DNA from: Puniceicoccales bacterium Verruco_02
GTDB taxonomy: Bacteria > Verrucomicrobiota > Verrucomicrobiia > Opitutales > Oceanipulchritudinaceae
Assembly: GCA_001604585.1 (NCBI GenBank)
Contig: LVBW01000002.1
Location: 1-64,000 of the forward strand
Reading direction: 5' to 3'
Length of the DNA stretch: 64,000 bases
Of the stretch, positions 25,106 to 31,995 are shown piece after piece. Both the position numbers and the translations under genes were made by a program. Under the pieces are notes generated by a model. The model worked only from the letters and a program-made list of their open reading frames with translations, searched no databases and had not been told where the DNA came from. Position 1 is the first letter of the stretch. Every line of letters begins with the position of its first letter.

Positions 25106-26025
25106 TACCCGTATTCTACCATCCCGGCTACTTTGCCCCCATTGGCGACAGCCACACGATGCCTATGCGCAAGTTTGCACTCGTGGCCGAGCGTCTGCGG
25201 AGCGACCCGGTGGCCGAGTTTCACGAACCGGCACCCGTCACGATGGAGCAGCTTCTGCGCGTTCATACGCCGGAATACGTCCGCGCCATAGAGACGGGCG
25301 AGCCTCGTGCACTGGCAGAGGAGCAGAAGTTCCCTTGGTCGGACAAACTGTTCCCGGCAGTCCGCCTTACAAACGGGGGCCTCGTGGCGGCGGCGCACAT
25401 GGCACAGGAAAAAGGCGTGGCCGCGGCTCTTGCCAGCGGCTTTCACCACTCTCACGGCGACCACGGCGAAGGCTTTTGCACCTTCAACGGCCTAATCATC
25501 GCACTGGACGATCTATTCGCCGCAGGGCTGATAAAACATGGTGCGGTGCTCGACATGGACCTTCACTACGGCAACGGCACAGCATCGCTGGCGCAAGCGC
25601 GGCCGCATGTCACGGCGCTTTCCATATATGGCAACGACTACTGGCAGAACAAGCCCTACAGGGATGTGGACACCATCCGCCACAGCGACGGAGAGAACCA
25701 CTTCAGCGCCACCCTTCCAAATGGATGCGGAAAGGAGCTTATGCTGGAGATACTTCAAGCCAACCTGCCCAAGCTGCTTAGTCGCGGCAGACCGGACATC
25801 ATCCTGTATCAGGCCGGGGCCGACCCTTACATGGAAGATCCCTACTCGCCCCTGCTGCTCGATCACGAAGCCCTGATGGAGCGCGACCTTGCCGTATTCC
25901 GCTTCTGCAAGGCGCAGGGCATTCCGGTGGCCTGGGTATTGGCTGGCGGCTACACAAAGGACACCTCAAAAGTGGTCCAGGTCCACGTAAACACGTTCAG
26001 CGCGTGCAAGGCAGTTTACGAGTAA
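25102..26025 (+). CDS. Zn-dependent deacetylase, HDAC/acetylpolyamine amidohydrolase superfamily
   Basis: 307 residues from the ATG at 25102, which overlaps the GNAT stop; the frame is open a further 22 codons upstream but without a coding signal. Arginase/deacetylase-fold markers: the paired catalytic histidines with charge relay in FHHSHGDHGEGFCTFN, the zinc ligands D and H in VLDMDLHYGNGT and the third zinc ligand D in YQAGADPYMEDPY, then VLAGGYTKD near the end. The HHxxxDxGEGFC segment resembles class IV (HDAC11-like) and bacterial AcuC/APAH-type enzymes. In a polyamine-use operon it may deacetylate N-acetylpolyamines; paired with the upstream GNAT it may instead reverse protein acetylation. 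Sequence alone does not decide. Confidence 0.87.
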   Translation: MIPVFYHPGYFAPIGDSHTMPMRKFALVAERLRSDPVAEFHEPAPVTMEQLLRVHTPEYVRAIETGEPRALAEEQKFPWSDKLFPAVRLTNGGLVAAAHMAQEKGVAAALASGFHHSHGDHGEGFCTFNGLIIALDDLFAAGLIKHGAVLDMDLHYGNGTASLAQARPHVTALSIYGNDYWQNKPYRDVDTIRHSDGENHFSATLPNGCGKELMLEILQANLPKLLSRGRPDIILYQAGADPYMEDPYSPLLLDHEALMERDLAVFRFCKAQGIPVAWVLAGGYTKDTSKVVQVHVNTFSACKAVYE

Positions 26026-26059
26026 CTGCTCGCTGAATAACCCAACATCGCTTATACAA

Positions 26060-27448
26060 ATGCCCACATCATTTCAGTTCTGCTCTCCGGGAGATCTTCG
26101 CATAACGCTGGACCGCGTTGAACACACACCCGTGGAACCTGTCATTGCCGCTGCGACAGCCGCGTACCGTTCATGGTCGCACACGCCTGTTGCCGAGCGC
26201 ATGGAACGGCTTAGCGCAATCGAGGCCGAACTGCGCGCTTCAGCCGATGAGCTTGCGCGGGGCATCGCCCTTGAGGTGGGCAAGCCACTGAGCGAGGCCC
26301 GTGGCGAGCTGTGCGCTGTGGTCGGCAAGTTTGCACTTACTTTCCGCGATGCTGAGGAATACCTGCTGCCGCGCCGCATAGAAGGCGGCCCCTTCGAGGC
26401 AGAGATACGCCACATCGCACGCGGACCGGCCGTGATAATAGGTCCCTTCAACTTTCCGCTGCATCTTGCCAACGGTGCCATCGTTCCGCACCTGCTTGCG
26501 GGCAACCCGGTCATATTCAAACCATCGCCCATTGGGGCGCTTGTAGCGGCTAAATATGCAGAGATTTTCCAGCGACATCTACCGGAAGGCGTGTTCGGAC
26601 TAGTGCAGGGACAGGCCGAGGAAGGCATGGCGCTCTGCAAGGATGCGCGTGTGCGCAACGTATGCTTCACCGGATCGGTGGGCGTTGGCAAGGCGATAGC
26701 ACAGGCGCTGGCAGGAGATTTCTCAAAGAGCGTGGCATTGGAAATGGGCGGCAAGAACGCGCTGCTCCTATTGGAGGACGGCGACGTTGCCGCCGCTGCA
26801 AGGGCTGCTGTGGATGGCGTTTGCGCAACAGCCGGGCAGAGGTGTAACGATACGAGCAGGGCGATAATACATACGTCACATGTCGATTGCTTCTGCGAAC
26901 TACTGCGCGAGGAATTCAAGCGTTACACTCCGGGAGACCCCCGCGATGCCACCACAACCTTGGGCGTCCTTGTAAACGAGGCAGCGCATAGACGCTATGC
27001 GGAGAACCTTGCAAGCGGTGGCGAATGGGTGCAAAAGGGCGAGGCCATGCCAGAGTATGATGGACGGCTAGGGTGGTATGTCCGCCCAGCCGCCAGAATC
27101 TGGCGCGACATGGATAGCGGGATGAGCTGCCCGATTATCGACAGGGAGATATTTGCCCCGCTACTGGACATCTTCGTTGCCCACGACGATGAAGAAATGC
27201 TGCGTCTGCACAACGCGGCACCCTTCGGACTCGCGGCAAGTATCTACACCTCAAGCCGAGATCGCTTTGAGAAAATAGGCCGCGAATTGCATGTGGGGAA
27301 CCTCTATGCCAACATTCCAACGACCTTCTCGCCCAGCATCCTGCCCTTCGGCGGCTGCGGCATGTCCGGCAACGGAAAGCCCGCCGGGCGAGGCTTCATA
27401 CGATACACAACTGACGAACAGGCCGTCCAGTTCGGCAAAGGCATCTGA
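26060..27448 (+). CDS. NAD(P)-dependent aldehyde dehydrogenase
   Basis: 462 residues, ALDH superfamily. Seen: the nucleotide-binding IIGPFNFPLHLANGAIVPHL and VIFKPSP, the FTGSVGVGKAIA loop, the general base E228 in LEMGGKN and the catalytic cysteine C262 in ATAGQRCNDTSR. The GPFNFPLHLANG and AGQRC segments are closest to succinylglutamate-semialdehyde dehydrogenase (AstD), but there are no other arginine-succinyltransferase genes here. In context it should oxidise the amino-aldehyde made by the aminotransferase (for example 4-aminobutanal) to the acid. It is 34 bases after the deacetylase gene and 41 before the alcohol dehydrogenase, within the operon. Confidence 0.9.
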   Translation: MPTSFQFCSPGDLRITLDRVEHTPVEPVIAAATAAYRSWSHTPVAERMERLSAIEAELRASADELARGIALEVGKPLSEARGELCAVVGKFALTFRDAEEYLLPRRIEGGPFEAEIRHIARGPAVIIGPFNFPLHLANGAIVPHLLAGNPVIFKPSPIGALVAAKYAEIFQRHLPEGVFGLVQGQAEEGMALCKDARVRNVCFTGSVGVGKAIAQALAGDFSKSVALEMGGKNALLLLEDGDVAAAARAAVDGVCATAGQRCNDTSRAIIHTSHVDCFCELLREEFKRYTPGDPRDATTTLGVLVNEAAHRRYAENLASGGEWVQKGEAMPEYDGRLGWYVRPAARIWRDMDSGMSCPIIDREIFAPLLDIFVAHDDEEMLRLHNAAPFGLAASIYTSSRDRFEKIGRELHVGNLYANIPTTFSPSILPFGGCGMSGNGKPAGRGFIRYTTDEQAVQFGKGI

Positions 27449-27489
27449 GTCATTATATGTTAACGTAAGTCATTTACATCCCAAATCAT

Positions 27490-28623
27490 ATGAACCTCTA
27501 TCGAATGCCTGAGATCTTTTCGGGAGCCGATGCTGCGGCAGCCTTTGGGCGCGTTCTTTCGCAACTTTGTGTCCAGCGCGTCTTCATCGTCACAGGACCG
27601 CATGTCAGCCGCAGCGCAGGCTTTGCCGCGCTGAAGGCGCTTGCCGCAGCAGACGGGCGCTCGGTGGAGGTCTTTTCCGATACGAGTGCGGATCCCAGCC
27701 TTCAGCTCGTGGAAGAAATGGGGGCCAAAGCGCGCGCATTTGCCGCCGACTGCGTTGTGGGCATAGGCGGAGGCAGCCCTCTGGACGCGGCCAAGATCGT
27801 GTCCATTCTAGCGAGCCATGAACTGCGCGCCGCATCCCTAGTTGGCAACGAGCTTTGCCCGCGCCGCAGCGTTCCTCTTCTCATGGTGCCAACGACGGCT
27901 GGCACTGCCAGCGAAGTTACAATATACTCGATATTGACTGACACCGAGGCGCAGATGAAGGCCGCAGTGTGCTCGCGCCAGATCGTGCCCGACTACGCCT
28001 TCCTCATACCGGAGATGACCTTCTCGATGCCCGTCTCCGTCACGGCGGCTACGGGCATAGACGCGCTTTGCCACGCCACGGAGAGCCACCTCTCTCTGCG
28101 GCGCAATCCTTACAGCGACGTAATGGGACTGAAGGCGGTTTCTCTAATTTCGCGCAATCTACTGACAGCGCAAAAAGAGCCCGACAACGCTGAGGCGCGC
28201 GAGGCCATGCTTATTGGGAGCCTCTTTGCCGGGCTGGCCTTTGGGAACGCGTCTGTCACCGCCGTGCATGCATTTGCCTATCCGCTTGGCGGGATGCACC
28301 ATGTGCCTCATGGGTTGGCCAACGCGCTGATGTTTGCGCCCGTGTTCCGCCACAATATGGCGGGGAACGAAGAGCGTATGGCAGCTCTGGCCGAGGCGAT
28401 GACGGGCCGCCGCGATGCCTCCGCCCTTATCCCTGCCGTGCAGCAGCTCAAGCGCGAACTTGGAATGCCCATGTCCTTGAAAGATGCTGGCATACCCGAG
28501 GCCGACCTTGAGCCAATGTCCGTCAATGTGATGACAGTGACTCGCCTCTTGAGCGTGAACCCGAACCCGATCTCGCTTGATGACGCGCGGCGCATTTACC
28601 GCGAGGCATACGATGGGGTGTAA
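27490..28623 (+). CDS. Iron-containing (group III) alcohol dehydrogenase
   Basis: 377 residues. The N-terminal nucleotide-binding domain has VVGIGGGSPLDAAKIVSILA and VPTTAGTASEVTIYSI. The helical metal-binding domain holds the iron-ligand residues of ATGIDALCHATESHLSL and AFAYPLGGMHHVPHGLANAL. The family interconverts aldehydes and primary alcohols with NAD(P)H and includes 4-hydroxybutyrate dehydrogenases. Here it may reduce an aldehyde such as succinic semialdehyde produced during amine breakdown, balancing NADH from alanine dehydrogenase and ALDH; that role is inferred. It is the last gene of the plus-strand operon. Confidence 0.92.
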   Translation: MNLYRMPEIFSGADAAAAFGRVLSQLCVQRVFIVTGPHVSRSAGFAALKALAAADGRSVEVFSDTSADPSLQLVEEMGAKARAFAADCVVGIGGGSPLDAAKIVSILASHELRAASLVGNELCPRRSVPLLMVPTTAGTASEVTIYSILTDTEAQMKAAVCSRQIVPDYAFLIPEMTFSMPVSVTAATGIDALCHATESHLSLRRNPYSDVMGLKAVSLISRNLLTAQKEPDNAEAREAMLIGSLFAGLAFGNASVTAVHAFAYPLGGMHHVPHGLANALMFAPVFRHNMAGNEERMAALAEAMTGRRDASALIPAVQQLKRELGMPMSLKDAGIPEADLEPMSVNVMTVTRLLSVNPNPISLDDARRIYREAYDGV

Positions 28624-28799
28624 TGCCTCCTTCACTCGCACCGCGTTGTTCATCTACGCGTAACTTGATATAAGAGACGGGCGCTTGGCACTGCTCTATT
28701 GACGGAACGGTCCCGAGGGTACATTGTCCCGCATCTTGTTGCAGTACACCGGCTGCCGCAGATTTTTTGTTCAATCAACCGCGAAATACGTTTCAAACA

Positions 28800-28889
28800 A
28801 TGGGCAAGCAGTATAATAAGGAAATCAAACGCCGCCGCCGCAAGGCCTACAACGAGCGCCGCAAGGCAGCCGCCAAGAGCGCCCGCTAG
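28800..28889 (+). CDS. Tiny basic protein, 29 residues
   Basis: ATG at 28800, stop TAG at 28887: MGKQYNKEIKRRRRKAYNER followed by RKAAAKSAR. 13 of 29 residues are Lys or Arg. No disordered repeat or signal is visible. It fits the style of very small basic proteins that are conserved near the end of operons in this phylum; I recall similar MGKQYNK starts but cannot verify this. It might bind nucleic acid or the ribosome. It lies between the alcohol dehydrogenase and the 157-residue exported protein, with no clear ribosome-binding site. Confidence 0.5.
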   Translation: MGKQYNKEIKRRRRKAYNERRKAAAKSAR

Positions 28890-28939
28890 CGCGATTCATT
28901 GGGGGTCTGGCGCAAGACTCCGGCACAACACATTCAACA

Positions 28940-29413
28940 ATGTCCACGCGCCCAGCCATTCTACTGCTATTATCCATCGCCACCGTGTCGGCACTCGACG
29001 CAATCACGATGGAGAGCGTTGTAACGCGCCGCCTCGGCAAGGAGGAGCTGACCAGCGTCAGCGAGATTTTCGGCGCGCCAGAGCAGGCTGGAGGACGTTG
29101 TTTCCTTCGCAGTAATCCCGCCGAAAAGGCCGGGCTGTATTTTGTGGTGGATTTTGACAGCGCGCTTTCCTCTCTGCCGGAGGCCTGCACGGTGAAGCTG
29201 GAAATGGTGCTGGCAGCCGACGGCAAAGAACAGACTCTGGAACTGCCCCTCAAGTCCTCCACTGGGCACATGGGCAACGCTCTATATCTTGGGCTGACAG
29301 ACAGCGCCCTGCGCGACGCCGACATTCTCGCATGGCGCATCAGGCTACTAGACTCTTCGGGCAACACGCTCGCGGCACGGCATAGTTACCTCTGGGAAAT
29401 GCCCGCCAGATAG
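28940..29413 (+). CDS. Exported hypothetical protein
   Basis: 157 residues with a signal peptide (MSTRPAILLLLSIATVSA). The mature region looks like a single beta-sandwich: alternating hydrophobic strands such as LYFVVDFDSALSSL, TVKLEMVLAADGKEQTLELP and ADILAWRIRLLDSSGNTL. It ends YLWEMPAR. I do not recognise a family. It precedes the OGG1-type glycosylase gene by 46 bases and could be cotranscribed with it, but no functional link is evident. Confidence 0.7.
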   Translation: MSTRPAILLLLSIATVSALDAITMESVVTRRLGKEELTSVSEIFGAPEQAGGRCFLRSNPAEKAGLYFVVDFDSALSSLPEACTVKLEMVLAADGKEQTLELPLKSSTGHMGNALYLGLTDSALRDADILAWRIRLLDSSGNTLAARHSYLWEMPAR

Positions 29414-29459
29414 GAATAACAGCAGTGCAGGATAGCTCTAGCGGATTAGCGCCCTGCCC

Positions 29460-30380
29460 ATGCCTGCCAACACCCTCCAAGAGAAGATATGTACGGACCA
29501 CAACATCGAGTGGTCCACATGGACCCCCCTAGACGCCTCGCCCTCGTTCAGTGCCAAGGCGCTGGCAGAAACTCTCGACGGCGGTCAGATGTTCCGCTGG
29601 AACAGACTGCGGGACGACAACGCATTTCTTGGCATATGGGGCCGAGACGCCGCCCTTGTACGTGCGCTGCCGGACGGCTCGCTTGAGTGCGCATTCCCCA
29701 ATGGCATGGAAAACGAAGCCCTGCCGCGCCTGCGAAAGCTTCTCGGACTGGATCTGCCCTACGCCGACTGGTATGCGAGACTTGGCGGGCAAGGCGACGA
29801 GGTAATGCATTCCGCCATGAGCGTGTGCCCGGGCCTGCGAATCGTGAACCTGCCCCTTGCAGAGTCGCTACTGAGCTTTTTGTGCAGCCCGATGAAGCGC
29901 ATACCGCAGATCAAGCAGGTTCTGGACAATCTGGCCCGTGCGCACGGCGCGTCGATCCTGCCCGGCATACAGGCCCTGCCCACATGGGAAACTCTGGCAC
30001 AAGTAAACGAGGAGCGACTCCGAGAGTGCCGCCTCGGTTACAGGGCAAAGTCCATTGCGGGCACGGCGCTATACCTAGCCAATAGGCCGGGTTTTCTTGA
30101 GACTGTTGCCACTCTGCCCTACCCGGAGGCCCGCGCCGCACTAATGGAGCTGCCGGGCGTGGGGGGCAAGATTGCCGACTGTGCACTTCTTTACAGCGGA
30201 ACCTGCGCCTTAACGCCATTTCCCGTGGACACATGGATAGCGCGTGCTATGGGTGCCCTGTACGGACTATCGGACTGGAGTCCAGAACAGATGGCGGACT
30301 TTGGCCGCAGGCACTTCGGGGAACTTGCTGGACTAGCCCAGCAGTTCATATTCGTCTTTGCAAGAGGTGTTAAGAGATAG
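29460..30380 (+). CDS. ogg: 8-oxoguanine DNA glycosylase, OGG1 type
   Basis: 306 residues. The N-terminal beta domain carries DGGQMFRWNRL, matching the GQ.FRW motif of OGG1. The helix-hairpin-helix-GPD domain has the hairpin ELPGVGGKIADCALLYSG with catalytic lysine K237, and the catalytic aspartate D257 in FPVDTWIARAM. It excises 8-oxoguanine opposite cytosine and nicks the strand through its lyase activity. The bacterial OGG1-type branch is uncommon compared with MutM. Length and motif spacing fit a full-length enzyme. Convergent with the DUF4254 gene. Confidence 0.9.
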   Translation: MPANTLQEKICTDHNIEWSTWTPLDASPSFSAKALAETLDGGQMFRWNRLRDDNAFLGIWGRDAALVRALPDGSLECAFPNGMENEALPRLRKLLGLDLPYADWYARLGGQGDEVMHSAMSVCPGLRIVNLPLAESLLSFLCSPMKRIPQIKQVLDNLARAHGASILPGIQALPTWETLAQVNEERLRECRLGYRAKSIAGTALYLANRPGFLETVATLPYPEARAALMELPGVGGKIADCALLYSGTCALTPFPVDTWIARAMGALYGLSDWSPEQMADFGRRHFGELAGLAQQFIFVFARGVKR

Positions 30381-30437
30381 GTCAGCTCCAAAGACTTCGA
30401 TTACTGCGGCGAACCGTCTCTGCGATGGCTGGCGGCA

Positions 30438-31037
30438 CTATTTCCTGCCAGCGTAAAGCTGAGGGTTTAAGCTTGGGTCGTTGTACATCTTGAACTGGAA
30501 ATACACGCGGAAACTGCGCGTACCGGCCTTCACCTCGTTGAGAAGACTCTGGAGGCAATCGGACAAATCAGCCCTCTGGCGTCGAATAACGTCTAGCTTT
30601 GCGCGGCAGTTCTTGCGATGCTCCGGGCTGGCATCCAGCCTGTCGGCCTGCTCCAGCATGTGATATTCCTTAAGGGCAAGGATGGAGAGCCTGTCCGTCA
30701 TCATGCCCGGAGTCTCGGAGTTGAAGGGCAATCCTTGCTCTGGCGGACAAAGGGCGAGCACAAGCGCCTTGTCCATCTGCTCGATGAAGTCGTTGCGCTG
30801 CTGATTGTAGCGATCTATGGCACGCTTGGCGGCGCGCACAGGCTCTGCCCCGAGGTCGTCTCGCCGGGCAAGATCTTCCTCGTGCCAGAGGCGAAAGTTG
30901 CGACAGTGATTCTCCGCCACTAGGCACATGAACGAGTCCTGTATAGGAATGGCGATGTCGGCGATATGCCATTCCTGAGTCCAACGCAGCTGTTCCTGAG
31001 CAATGTCTGAAGCAAGGGGTAAGGATTCCATCGTCAA
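30438..31037 (-). CDS. DUF4254 family protein
   Basis: 199 residues, predicted mostly helical. The DUF4254 hallmark is TPGMMTDRLSILALKEYHML at about residues 110-129, followed by ADLSDCLQSLLNEVKAG and the ending FRVYFQFKMYNDPSLNPQLY. The function is unknown; in other phyla these genes often lie near glycosyltransferase or lipopolysaccharide genes, but that is not the case here. The N-terminal part (LRWTQEWH, LVAENHCRNFRLWHEEDLAR) is also typical. It is transcribed alone, facing ogg. Confidence 0.85.
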   Translation of the reverse strand: MTMESLPLASDIAQEQLRWTQEWHIADIAIPIQDSFMCLVAENHCRNFRLWHEEDLARRDDLGAEPVRAAKRAIDRYNQQRNDFIEQMDKALVLALCPPEQGLPFNSETPGMMTDRLSILALKEYHMLEQADRLDASPEHRKNCRAKLDVIRRQRADLSDCLQSLLNEVKAGTRSFRVYFQFKMYNDPSLNPQLYAGRK

Positions 31038-31428
31038 AGCTGATCTTGCCAGCAGCGCAAGCTTGGGGCAAGACGCATTGTACTCCTGAAGATACGTTTT
31101 GATATGCGCCTAGTTACGAAAAACATAGATGCCGACCGCTGAAGACGCGTGTCTTGAGTTCTGCGTGGACTTTGACTCGCTGCCCGAAATAATGACTATC
31201 TCGACTGAAAAACGCTTATCTGGCATCATTCATCCCTTGGCTTGCAAACTCCCACCCGGTATGCGAAACAGTGCATCACTTGCGGGCCTTGGTTCTGCTC
31301 GGACAACGCCCATCAGAGTCGGACCCTGCAAGCCTCAACATCAACGGATCCAAACCGGAGTTGCCCACATCCATTATATTTGGACCGGTTTGTTTAATTG
31401 AGGCACTACCCCACTGCGGAGACCTTGC
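31038..31428. other. Intergenic region upstream of sigma factor gene
   Basis: About 390 bases. It must hold the promoters of the divergent DUF4254 gene and the sigma/kinase pair. A 90-codon frame at 31129-31401 has no recognisable protein character and I do not call it. Nothing else is seen. Confidence 0.4.
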
Positions 31429-31995
31429 ATGTTAATGCACAATGACCCGAATAAACAGAACCTGTTCACACAGGGATTTGATGCTTCAGACAGCCTCAAT
31501 CAGGAGGTGTATTCAGAGCTTCGCAGACTGGCAGCGCGAAGAATGAAGCAACTTTCCAGCGGAAATACATTCCAGCCGACCATGCTCGTTCATGAAGCAT
31601 GGCTCCGCATGTCGTCAGCCAATGACAGATGGAAAGACAAGAGTCATTTCCTTGCAACGGCCGCAGTTACCATGAGGCACATCCTTATAGACAATGCACG
31701 GCGTAAGGCGAGCGTTCGCCACGGCAAAGGAATGGCCAGAACGGACACAGGAAGACTTGGCTCGCTTGCATCTCCAAGTGCCGACGAGGACATACTGCTT
31801 ATCAACGAGGGTATAAAAGAGTTGGAACAAGTACATCCGATTCGTGCACAAGTTGTTGTGGCTAGATTTTTCGGCGGGCTATCTATTGTGGAAATCTCCG
31901 ATAGCCTTGGAATAGCCGAACGCAGCGTCGAGCGTCACTGGGCGGCAGCCAGACTGTGGCTATTCAGATGGATGGAAGGAACTAGAAGGCTATGA
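31429..31995 (+). CDS. ECF sigma factor, ECF43-like
   Basis: 188 residues. Region 2 reads ELRRLAARRMKQLSSGNTFQ, PTMLVHEAWLRM and HFLATAAVTMRHILIDNARR; region 4 reads ARFFGGLSIVEISDSLGIAE and RSVERHWAAARLWLFRWM. This is the TIGR02999/ECF43 group, common in Planctomycetota and Verrucomicrobiota and typically linked to Ser/Thr kinases. That is the case here: its stop overlaps the kinase start by 4 bases. No anti-sigma factor is present. The likely model is that kinase signalling adjusts sigma activity. An upstream ATG two codons before MHND is used as the start. Confidence 0.92.
   Translation: MLMHNDPNKQNLFTQGFDASDSLNQEVYSELRRLAARRMKQLSSGNTFQPTMLVHEAWLRMSSANDRWKDKSHFLATAAVTMRHILIDNARRKASVRHGKGMARTDTGRLGSLASPSADEDILLINEGIKELEQVHPIRAQVVVARFFGGLSIVEISDSLGIAERSVERHWAAARLWLFRWMEGTRRL

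Noticed and set aside
24257-26025. Firm call as acuA/acuC acetoin genes
   Set aside because: No acuB or acetoin dehydrogenase genes nearby; the gene pair layout is similar but the context is amine catabolism.
26060-27448. Firm naming as astD
   Set aside because: The active-site segments resemble AstD, but the other arginine succinyltransferase genes are absent and the substrate cannot be read from sequence.
31129-31401. 90-codon plus-strand frame before the sigma factor
   Set aside because: No family, no hydrophobic or structural pattern, and it lies in the divergent promoter region.
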